Notes: generated from the letters alone by a model not told the origin. DNA of 6,943 bases from Dehalococcoidales bacterium (GCA_028710655.1 JAQTTS010000045.1:1-6943); one strand, 5' to 3'; counted from the stretch's first letter, positions 1-4,091 are shown. Numbers and translations are program-made.

Positions 1-2
1 GG

Positions 3-170
3 CAAACAGGCTTCTCCAAGGGATATTTAAGCCGTGTGGCTACTGGCAAGGTTCCCTTAAGCCGATCCTTCGTCGAACGGGTTTGCTTCAAACTCGGAGA
101 GCCCGAAGTGGATCTATTCCTGCTTGACCATGACGAAGCACGTCGCATACCTGAACAGGTTCACAATTGA
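3..170 (+). CDS. XRE/Cro-CI type helix-turn-helix regulator, C-terminal part
   Basis: Reading from base 3 gives 55 residues ending at a TGA (168-170); the start lies before the window. The fragment begins QTGFSKGYLSRVATGKVPLS, which has the pattern of the second half of a Cro/CI helix-turn-helix: a turn followed by a recognition helix of the S-x-x-Y-L-S-R-V-x-x-G type, then a helix with FVERVCFKLGEP. After the DNA-binding unit only about 20 residues remain, so this is probably a single-domain regulator of roughly 70-90 aa. Such proteins act as cytoplasmic repressors or activators, often at the head of phage or plasmid replication regions. Its position directly before the replication module fits that role, but its target cannot be read from the window. 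The family call is good; the function in this element is inferred. Confidence 0.72.
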   Translation, partial: QTGFSKGYLSRVATGKVPLSRSFVERVCFKLGEPEVDLFLLDHDEARRIPEQVHN

Positions 171-217
171 CCTGGTTCGGCTTCTGGTAGCCTGCACGGA
201 ACGCTCTGGAGAGATAT

Positions 218-436
218 ATGTTTGCTGTGCGGAGAGTAATCACAGTTGAATACTACTGTTCTAATGGACACACATTAGAGCCATCTGGTGATAACTCGAT
301 ACACTTCTGTCCAATTTGTGGATTGAAAGTCGAGGTGAAGAGAGTGCCTTATGATGCTCCCTACTGTACTGCGTGTGATGGTACGGTTGCTGCCGACTGG
401 AACTATTGTCCCCACTGTGGTCAAGAACGAATGTAA
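218..436 (+). CDS. Small double zinc ribbon protein
   Basis: The 72-residue protein carries two cysteine clusters. The first is C14, possibly H18, then C31 and C34 (CPIC); the second is C50-x2-C53 and C64-x2-C67 (CPHC). The second is a textbook rubredoxin-like knuckle pair separated by ten residues. This is the general pattern of double zinc ribbon proteins, which bind structural zinc and usually contact nucleic acid or other proteins. No enzyme motif, signal peptide or membrane segment is visible. The ATG is preceded by GGAGAG (208-213) at 4 nt, which supports this start. It follows the regulator by 47 bp and probably heads a run of small genes before the initiator. Its precise role is unknown; an adaptor or transcription-related function is only a guess. 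Confidence 0.75.
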   Translation: MFAVRRVITVEYYCSNGHTLEPSGDNSIHFCPICGLKVEVKRVPYDAPYCTACDGTVAADWNYCPHCGQERM

Positions 437-449
437 CAAGAAGATAATT

Positions 450-644
450 GTGAGCGAATCTAACGATTTTTGGCAGGCTGATCTTGGACGTATCGTCGGA
501 GAACTGGATAAGGAATTATCCACAGGATATCCCGATTGGGAGCGGGTACTGCTCAAAGCGGATGACCTGACAGCTTTGGCGCTGGCGGCTATTAAGGGGA
601 GTAATAAAGTAAAGAAATGCAAGACTCCATCGAAAAGCAGATAG
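450..644 (+). CDS. Small hypothetical protein (GTG start)
   Basis: This frame stays open from upstream of the zinc ribbon stop to a stop at 642-644. An ATG at 351 would overlap the zinc ribbon gene by 86 bp, and the residues that would add look like a shadow translation. The GTG at 450 gives a plausible 64-residue protein 13 bp after the previous stop, with a weak AAGAAG (438-443) upstream. The protein has an acidic, helical centre (DLGRIVGELDKELS; PDWERVLLKADDLTALALAAI) and a lysine-rich tail. I do not recognise the family, and no zinc or nucleotide-binding motif is present. Its end overlaps the start of the next small gene by 28 bp, as in a tightly packed operon. The start choice and even its reality are moderately uncertain. 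Confidence 0.45.
   Translation: MSESNDFWQADLGRIVGELDKELSTGYPDWERVLLKADDLTALALAAIKGSNKVKKCKTPSKSR
516..524 (+). other. Perfect consensus DnaA box
   Basis: TTATCCACA matches the consensus DnaA-binding nonamer exactly and lies inside the small gene at 450-644. A one-mismatch relative, TTATCAACA, occurs at 871-879 inside the hairpin at 866-889. I saw no dense DnaA-box cluster. A single box can occur by chance (about 0.05 expected for this exact nonamer on both strands of a window this size), so a role in recruiting host DnaA is only possible. Confidence 0.35.
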
Positions 645-884
645 AGGAAATACTGAAACAAAAGGGCGTTCCCCCGCCATCAGATGCCGGCGAAATCATC
701 GTTCGGATTATGATCCGGTTTCGCAGCCTGGTGCCCTTCATTCTTTTTATCGCAATCGAAGAGGAGTTGAAACTAATCGGTCGTAAGCACCCTTGTCGAC
801 ATATACTCTCACAACAAGGGATACCAAAATGCGCTAGAGGGCTACCGCTACCTTGCTTTAATTGCCTATCTTATCAACAGATAA
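617..884 (+). pseudogene. Small helical protein gene with apparent frameshift near 777-800
   Basis: The ATG at 617 opens a frame that reads as an ordinary helical protein (MQDSIEKQIEEILKQKG..., ...FIAIEEELKLIG) up to about base 781. It then turns into Arg-, Cys- and Trp-rich sequence typical of an out-of-frame reading, running to 937. From 777 the +1 frame gives a well-formed continuation (LVDIYSHNKGYQNALEGYRY, then LALIAYLINR) and stops with TAA at 882-884. That second segment has no start codon of its own. Removing one base, for instance a C in 790-792, joins the halves into one protein of about 88 residues. I therefore read this as one gene broken by a single-base insertion, or a sequencing or assembly error. 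The unbroken 106-residue frame to 937 is the alternative. The protein family is not recognised. Confidence 0.5.
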
Positions 885-889
885 GATGG
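866..889. promoter_or_regulatory. Hairpin spanning the stop/start junction before the 48-aa gene
   Basis: ATCTTATC (868-875) and GATAAGAT (880-887) are perfect inverted repeats around an AACA loop. In RNA the stem can extend by a U-G and a C-G pair to 866-889. It contains the TAA at 882-884 and the ATG at 886-888, so in mRNA it would hide the start codon of the next gene until a ribosome translating the upstream gene opens it. It could equally be a protein-binding palindrome in DNA. Confidence 0.45.
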
Positions 890-1032
890 TGGCACAAGAT
901 TCCGCGGATGATGGGGCGGTATGGGCGGAAAAGTTGAAGCTCAAGCCTGTTGTTGGAAATTTACCAGTACCCGATAAACCTATACATTTTGGTGAGGATG
1001 AGGCATCAAGAGATAAACCGGAGACGTCATGA
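886..1032 (+). CDS. Small acidic hypothetical protein coupled to the initiator gene
   Basis: The frame from ATG 886 gives 48 residues with a soluble, charged composition: MVAQDSADDGAVWAEKLKLK, then a proline-rich middle (LPVPDKPIHF) and an acidic tail (GEDEASRDKPETS). It ends in TGA at 1030-1032, which overlaps the ATG of the initiator gene (1029-1031) as ATGA, the usual sign of translational coupling. The start lies one base after the TAA of the frameshifted gene, inside a hairpin, with no clear ribosome binding site. An in-frame TTG at 862 is an alternative start. No motif or family is recognised. Its coherent composition and its exact joint to the next gene are the reasons for calling it, since a 48-codon frame alone would be weak evidence. 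Confidence 0.5.
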   Translation: MVAQDSADDGAVWAEKLKLKPVVGNLPVPDKPIHFGEDEASRDKPETS

Positions 1033-2204
1033 AGCGAGCCTTTGCTCGGGGGAGAGTTTTCCCACAAAGCTACTCCACGGACCGCCGCTACGGGAGGCTG
1101 TCATTAAAGGCTTGTGCCCTCTTTCCCCTGATATGGGTTAATGCTGATGATCAAGGGCGTCTCTGCGGAGATCCGGAAGAAGTCAAGTACGCCTGTTGCC
1201 CCAATATCGATCATATTACCAAAGCCGATGTTCCGCCAATACTGAGCGAGCTTGAACATAATCAACTAATTAAGATCTACGACACGCCGAGGGGGCCGGC
1301 TATCCAGATGCTTGACTGGTGGAATATCCAGAAACCCCAATGGGCCTGGCCATCGGAATATCCACCGCCCGAGGGTTGGCGGGACCGGTTGCGTTATAAG
1401 AAAGGCGCTAAGACCGTCATTACGGCGAACTGGCCATCAGCTGAGAGCCGAGAGGATTCCCAGGTGAAAGAAGAAAAGGCGTCAGGTGATGTTGAAAGCA
1501 ACTCTCAGGTAGAAACAGAGAAAAGGGCATCAGGTGAATCCGTAAAACCCCCTCAGCCGAACCAGGAAGTAATCTCAGGTGAGGTCGTAAGTGCGGCTCA
1601 CACCGTGGTCAATCAAGTCTCACCTGAACCCACTCCACAGGCTCAGGCGAAGGTCGTCATTCCACAAGCAAGGCGGGAAGTGATTTTGGCTGGAGTGAGT
1701 CCCTACCCCTCTCCGGACCTCTCCTCTTCCCTTGAAACCGAAAATGAAACAGAAACAGAAATAGAAACTGAAAGAGGAAACAGAAACAGAAATTCACCTG
1801 AGGACTCAGGTGAAAGCCCAAATGGTTCTCAGGTGAGAACCATTTCCCAATCAGATGAAAAGCCACCTGATTTCCTGGTGGAAGGTAGAAAGCAAGTTTT
1901 CGAGGGATTAACGGCCCGGAGAGGATATAACAGTCCTCAGGCGGGCGCTGAAGCTAAAGCTATCACCTGGATGCTTCAGCAGGGCTATCTGGCGCCGCAA
2001 ATACTGAACGCCTATGACCGATTGAAACAGGATGAATTTTGGCGTGACAAACTGCTGAACATGCAGTCGGTAAAAGCACAGATTGGCGAAATTTATCGGG
2101 GAAGGAGGTCGCATGAGCAACGGGAATCACCAACTGGAGAGCGCGGACAACCTGGAAGATATGCCTGGGAGGAAACCCCTGACGGACCAGGCGACACCAG
2201 TTGA
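1029..2204 (+). CDS. Replication-initiator-like protein with internal candidate origin
   Basis: The 391-residue protein has three parts. Residues 15-125 form a compact domain (LSLKACALFPLIWVNADDQG near 25-43, a second helical segment near 62-85, then DWWNIQKPQWAWPSEYPPPE near 96-115). It resembles the winged-helix N-terminal domain of phage replisome organisers. Residues 135-282 are low-complexity, rich in S, E, Q, P and T, and unlikely to fold. Residues 283-357 form a helical C-terminal domain (VFEGLTARRGYNSPQAGAEA ... ILNAYDRLKQDEFW), the usual place for contact with the helicase or its loader. The start follows GGAG (1020-1023) by 5 nt. Its 3' end overlaps the helicase loader gene by 92 bp. 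The linker-coding DNA contains the phased octamers described separately, as in lambda gene O. The role as origin-binding initiator is inferred from architecture and neighbours; no exact family name is claimed. Confidence 0.68.
   Translation: MKRAFARGRVFPQSYSTDRRYGRLSLKACALFPLIWVNADDQGRLCGDPEEVKYACCPNIDHITKADVPPILSELEHNQLIKIYDTPRGPAIQMLDWWNIQKPQWAWPSEYPPPEGWRDRLRYKKGAKTVITANWPSAESREDSQVKEEKASGDVESNSQVETEKRASGESVKPPQPNQEVISGEVVSAAHTVVNQVSPEPTPQAQAKVVIPQARREVILAGVSPYPSPDLSSSLETENETETEIETERGNRNRNSPEDSGESPNGSQVRTISQSDEKPPDFLVEGRKQVFEGLTARRGYNSPQAGAEAKAITWMLQQGYLAPQILNAYDRLKQDEFWRDKLLNMQSVKAQIGEIYRGRRSHEQRESPTGERGQPGRYAWEETPDGPGDTS
1437..1650 (+). repeat. Phased TCAGGTGA iteron-like array
   Basis: Octamer sites start at 1437 (TCAGCTGA), 1460 (CCAGGTGA), 1482 (exact), 1505 (TCAGGTAG), 1530 (exact), 1553 (TCAGCCGA), 1575 (exact), 1620 (exact, opposite strand) and 1643 (TCAGGCGA). 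A very weak site may sit at 1598. Steps are 22-25 bp, close to two helical turns, with a 45-48 bp period for alternate sites. Alternate sites lie in different reading frames, encoding S-G-E/D (tca ggt gaN) or Q-V (cag gtg). The repeat is therefore conserved as DNA and not as a peptide. This is the pattern of iterons bound by a replication initiator or of an autoregulatory operator array. Confidence 0.78.
1734..1794 (+). repeat. Purine-rich GAAANN hexamer tandem repeat, possible DNA-unwinding element
   Basis: Ten units of the form GAAANN run in tandem: GAAACC, GAAAAT, GAAACA twice, GAAATA, GAAACT, GAAAGA, then one extra G (1776), GAAACA twice and GAAATT. The + strand is strongly purine-biased and A-rich with short A-tracts every 6 bp. 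The extra G shifts the repeat relative to the reading frame, so the protein changes from an E-T/E-I repeat to an N-R repeat (residues 239-255). The repeat continues as DNA across that change. Between two iteron clusters, the tract is a natural candidate for the segment opened first during initiation. Confidence 0.7.
1793..1870. repeat. Second octamer cluster with inverted pair
   Basis: Sites start at 1794 (exact, opposite strand), 1806 (exact), 1829 (exact), 1851 (TCAGATGA) and 1863 (opposite strand, one mismatch), with steps of 12, 23, 22 and 12 bp. The first two form a near-perfect palindrome at 1793-1814: arms TTCACCTGAG and CTCAGGTGAA around a GA centre. The same octamer and spacing as in the upstream array argue that one protein recognises both clusters, with the hexamer tract between them. 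Confidence 0.72.
1820..1845. repeat. 26-bp palindrome with 12-bp perfect arms
   Basis: AAATGGTTCTCA (1820-1831) and TGAGAACCATTT (1834-1845) are exact reverse complements around a GG centre. An exact octamer site (1829-1836) sits across the middle. It could extrude as a cruciform or form a hairpin in single-stranded DNA, or be bound by a dimer. It encodes residues near SPNGSQVRTIS of the initiator linker, which shows no reason for such symmetry at the protein level. Confidence 0.8.
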
Positions 2205-3030
2205 GACGTGTCAGTGTGAAACTTGTGGCAGTGCTTTTCAGGCGGTCGCTTCTACCTGTTATATCAGGGGACGCGAGCGAAGTTTTCTTCCCCGGGAATG
2301 TCCGGCGTGCCGGCAAAAACGGGAAGCTGAGGCCGCCGCAGAGCGTGAGGAATGGCTTAGGGAAGCTAGAATTGAGCAGCGTGCCAGGTGGAGGGAGCAG
2401 ACCGGTATTTCGGAACACCTGTTAAATCGTAGCACCTTTGAAACTTTCGACCCCGGCTATCAGGACAAGGCTCTCAATAACTGTCGCCGGTACGCCGCGG
2501 GACTAAATCTAGATAATCCCGGGGGTTACCGGTCTTTGATCCTGTACTCATCTATGCCCGGAGTGGGTAAGACCCATCTTATGGTGGCTATCGCTAACTA
2601 CGTCATTGACCATTGGAACGGTGAGCCGGAGCTGGATCGATGGGGCAGCGTGGCTACCCGCTGCCCCATCCGGTTTGAAAAAGGACCGGGGCTCGTGCTA
2701 CGTGTCCGGGCGACTTACAGCATCCGGGAAAAAGACGATCACCACGAGCGTGAAGAGGAAGTTTATCAGGAGCTGACTGGTGTAAAGCTCTTGCTTCTGG
2801 ATGACGTGGGCAAAGAAAGTCCATCCGATTTCACCCGTCAGCTTTACTGGTCGGTGGTTGACGAGCGAGTGACCAGCGGACTGCCAGTGGTAATGACCTG
2901 CCGGTTGCCTCTAGAGGAGCTAGTGGATCTCATGGGAGAAGATACCGTGGACCGGCTCTACGGCATGACCGGTGGCCGGATTGAGAAGCTTACCGGAGAA
3001 AGTTATCGCCGGCAAAATAGGGTGGCTTAA
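2113..3030 (+). CDS. DnaC-type AAA+ helicase loader with N-terminal zinc finger
   Basis: The 305-residue protein has C35-x2-C38 and C63-x2-C66 near its N-terminus, a charged coiled-coil-like segment (about 68-95), and a DnaC/DnaI-type AAA+ domain. Walker A is at 149-154 (PGVGKT), Walker B at 226-231 (LLLLDD), a sensor-1-like strand near 258-264 (PVVMTCR), and a basic C-terminal motif (RLYGMTGGR, 281-289) resembles box VII. Loaders of this family use ATP to place the replicative helicase DnaB on origin DNA. The start was set at 2113 because AAGGAGG (2102-2108) lies 4 nt upstream; an in-frame ATG at 2083 lacks such a site. It overlaps the initiator gene by 92 bp, implying co-translation. The zinc motif resembles the cysteine-rich N-terminus common in phage loaders. 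Length fits the family. Alternative: an IstB-like ATPase, less likely without an adjacent transposase. Confidence 0.86.
   Translation: MSNGNHQLESADNLEDMPGRKPLTDQATPVETCQCETCGSAFQAVASTCYIRGRERSFLPRECPACRQKREAEAAAEREEWLREARIEQRARWREQTGISEHLLNRSTFETFDPGYQDKALNNCRRYAAGLNLDNPGGYRSLILYSSMPGVGKTHLMVAIANYVIDHWNGEPELDRWGSVATRCPIRFEKGPGLVLRVRATYSIREKDDHHEREEEVYQELTGVKLLLLDDVGKESPSDFTRQLYWSVVDERVTSGLPVVMTCRLPLEELVDLMGEDTVDRLYGMTGGRIEKLTGESYRRQNRVA
2639..2670. repeat. Perfect 12-bp inverted repeat within the helicase loader gene
   Basis: GATGGGGCAGCG (2639-2650) and CGCTGCCCCATC (2659-2670) are exact reverse complements around TGGCTACC. It lies between the Walker A and Walker B coding segments, over residues 176-186 of the loader. 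The GC-rich stem would be stable in mRNA or single-stranded DNA. No T-run follows, so it is not an ordinary intrinsic terminator. The role is unknown. Confidence 0.8.
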
Positions 3031-3103
3031 CCAGAGTTTCGATAACTGAGGAAAGTGAAAACAGCTTGAACGAGATACCGAAGGGCGACAAGTATGAGCT
3101 GAC

Positions 3104-3511
3104 ATGAGTATTACAGTAGACGAATATTTGAGATTAAAAAAGATTTGTGAACCAAAGCGGAAATTGAACCTTCCTGGGCCGCTCACAGATGAGGTTATCA
3201 ACGAAGCAATAAAGCAGTTGCCTCTGTATCAGGTCTACCGGCTGGAGGCCGCGACTAGGGTAGCGCGGAAAGAGTGGCCAACTCTGGCCTTTCCGCGCTA
3301 CGACGGATTAGGCAACATCACACCTAATGGTGTCGAGCAGGCAGTAGAACACGCTTACTGGAGACTGTCAGGTGCGGTAGTGCGAGTGACCCGGGAAAAA
3401 GCTATATCCGGTGAGGGGATAGTACGTCTGGCTTATGATGGAACCTTGCGTTGCCCTTGGTGCGGCCAGTTTCTGAAAATACCCGAGGAAATCCGGAACT
3501 GGTTGGTTTGA
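3104..3511 (+). CDS. Hypothetical protein with C-terminal CPWC knuckle
   Basis: This 135-residue protein has a helical N-terminal half (MSITVDEYLRLKKI; DEVINEAIKQLPLYQVYRLE). A middle section of aromatic and charged residues follows (KEWPTLAFPRYDG; VEHAYWRLSGAVVRVTREKA). Near the end is a single CPWCG motif (C117, C120), the look of half a zinc ribbon, perhaps completed in a dimer or by C15. I do not recognise the family. The start lacks a good ribosome binding site; the ATG at 3104 was chosen because the residues after it read as protein throughout. It follows the loader after 73 bp that hold no obvious terminator. A 42-bp inverted repeat lies inside the gene, over residues 53-66. Position suggests a replication or accessory role, which is inference only. 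Confidence 0.65.
   Translation: MSITVDEYLRLKKICEPKRKLNLPGPLTDEVINEAIKQLPLYQVYRLEAATRVARKEWPTLAFPRYDGLGNITPNGVEQAVEHAYWRLSGAVVRVTREKAISGEGIVRLAYDGTLRCPWCGQFLKIPEEIRNWLV
3260..3301. repeat. 42-bp inverted repeat with perfect 13-bp arms inside a gene
   Basis: GTAGCGCGGAAAG (3260-3272) and CTTTCCGCGCTAC (3289-3301) are exact reverse complements separated by 16 bp that include the small palindrome TGGCCA (3275-3280). Arms this long are not expected by chance in a few kilobases. It has no T-run and is fully translated. It could be a structured RNA element, a recombination or nicking site, or a single-strand origin-like hairpin. Confidence 0.82.
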
Positions 3512-3526
3512 TACAAGGGGGTGAAA

Positions 3527-3736
3527 ATGAGGACATTATATGAGTGCTTTCATGCTAAGGTCAGCCAAGGGCGAATTATCTGCGCTAAAGGACACCGTCT
3601 GCCTATCCGTACCTTAAAACCGCTGGAGCGTGGTGCACCAATGAATTTCAAGATATGCCAGAAATGTGGCGACTTCTCCCGCATAGGACGGCGGGTCGCG
3701 CCCGCCGATAGGGGCTGGAATCATGACAACGGATAG
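3527..3736 (+). CDS. Small zinc-finger-like protein
   Basis: The protein is 69 residues with C7, H9, C19, H23, C44 and C47 (YECFHAK; IICAKGHRL; KICQKCGDF), enough ligands for one zinc site with C7/C19/C44/C47 as the likely set. It ends with a basic and then W-containing segment (SRIGRRVAPADRGW). From memory, similar short proteins with a YECFHAKV start and a C-x2-C-x-DF end occur in Dehalococcoidia-type genomes, which is one reason for the taxonomic guess. The ATG at 3527 is preferred over the GTG at 3521 because the purine run AAGGGGG just upstream (3515-3521) then sits at normal ribosome-binding distance. It overlaps the J-domain gene by 14 bp, so the two are probably co-translated. The function is unknown. 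Confidence 0.68.
   Translation: MRTLYECFHAKVSQGRIICAKGHRLPIRTLKPLERGAPMNFKICQKCGDFSRIGRRVAPADRGWNHDNG
3689..3707. repeat. GC-rich hairpin just before the J-domain gene
   Basis: CGGCGGG (3689-3695) and CCCGCCG (3701-3707) pair around a TCGCG loop, 15 bp before the ATG at 3723. It lies in the tail of the small zinc-finger gene. It has no T-run. A strong stem here could slow ribosomes or limit independent initiation on the J-domain gene, so that its translation depends on the upstream gene. Confidence 0.55.
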
Positions 3737-4058
3737 GACAGGTCGGCTATACCATAGAATCTTCGGCGTTATCCAGGAAGAAATGCAGGGTTGGATGAAT
3801 GACCAACTCGCCACGCTTGTGAAATCACTGGGGCTTGACCTGTCTCAGTTTCAGGGGATCGCAACTCCGGCAGCTTTCGATCCCTACCAGGCTCTGGGGC
3901 TGGAGAGGTCAGCCTCCGATGAAGAGATTAAGAAACGCTATCGTGAGCTGCTGCACAAGCTGCACCCGGATACCGCAGGCGTGGAAGGGACCGCTTTCCT
4001 GCTACAAATGGTCCTGACGGCCTACGAGATGATAAAAGAGGAAAGAGGATGGCAATAG
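3723..4058 (+). CDS. J-domain (DnaJ-like) co-chaperone, C-terminal J domain
   Basis: Residues 1-50 are a helical, unassigned segment (IFGVIQEEMQGWMNDQLATL). From residue 53 a J domain runs to the end: DPYQALGLERSASDEEIKKR, RYRELLHKLHPDT with the essential HPD at 81-83, then helix III AFLLQMVLTAYEMIKEER. J domains stimulate the ATPase of Hsp70 (DnaK) and deliver clients to it. There is no G/F region, zinc-binding core or client-binding domain, so this is a short type III J protein of 111 residues. The client is likely set by the N-terminal helices. It overlaps the preceding zinc-finger gene by 14 bp. In lambda, host DnaJ and DnaK remove protein P to free DnaB; an element-encoded J protein near a helicase loader could do a similar job. 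That role is inference; the domain call is firm. Confidence 0.85.
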   Translation: MTTDRTGRLYHRIFGVIQEEMQGWMNDQLATLVKSLGLDLSQFQGIATPAAFDPYQALGLERSASDEEIKKRYRELLHKLHPDTAGVEGTAFLLQMVLTAYEMIKEERGWQ

Positions 4059-4060
4059 CA

Positions 4061-4089
4061 TTGACAATTCGACATCTCTGGAAGATAAT
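4061..4089 (+). promoter_or_regulatory. Near-consensus sigma-70 type promoter for the toxin-antitoxin operon
   Basis: TTGACA (4061-4066) is a perfect -35 box and GATAAT (4084-4089) a five-of-six -10 box, with the ideal 17-bp spacer. Transcription should start near 4095-4097, inside the palindrome at 4092-4113. The promoter begins 2 bp after the J-domain gene stop and drives the antitoxin gene at 4136. Confidence 0.8.
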
Positions 4090-4091
4090 TA

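Larger units (their letters stand above)
1437..1870. other. Candidate replication origin inside the initiator gene
   Basis: Three elements lie in order within the linker-coding part of the initiator gene: the phased octamer array (1437-1650), a purine-rich A-tract hexamer repeat (1734-1794), and a second octamer cluster with two long palindromes (1793-1870). Lambda carries its origin in the same place, in the middle of gene O, with iterons next to an A-rich, strand-asymmetric segment that melts. A helicase loader gene follows here, as lambda P follows O. The function is inferred from this layout; binding and melting cannot be shown from sequence. Confidence 0.6.

Noticed and set aside
167..195. 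TTGACC (167-172) as a -35 box for the zinc ribbon gene.
   Set aside because: No -10-like hexamer occurs at 16-18 bp; the bases there are GC-rich.
858..1067. A 69-codon minus-strand frame across the 48-aa gene and the start of the initiator gene.
   Set aside because: It overlaps better-supported + strand genes, has a Ser-rich shadow-like composition, and no neighbour is on the minus strand.
1657..1866. A minus-strand frame rich in Phe and Leu (FCFCFLFQFLFLFLFHF) that could look like a membrane segment.
   Set aside because: It is the reverse reading of the purine-rich hexamer tract, which forces Phe/Leu codons. No other evidence supports a gene there.
1437..1870. Octamer repeats considered as a CRISPR array or as a protein-level repeat.
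   Set aside because: The repeats are only 8 bp with 14-17 bp between, unlike CRISPR units. They change reading frame from copy to copy, so a peptide repeat is not what is conserved.
2113..3030. IstB-type transposition helper as the identity of the AAA+ protein.
   Set aside because: There is no adjacent IstA-like transposase or IS end, while an initiator-like gene lies directly upstream; a helicase loader fits better.
3066..3107. A TTG-started 13-codon frame in the gap before the gene at 3104, with its TGA overlapping the ATG of that gene.
   Set aside because: The start codon is poor, the GAGGAA upstream is 12 nt away, and 13 codons give no composition signal. The ATGA overlap alone is not enough to call it.
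3689..3707. GC-rich hairpin considered as an intrinsic terminator.
   Set aside because: No T-run follows and the hairpin is within translated sequence just before the next gene start, so termination is unlikely.
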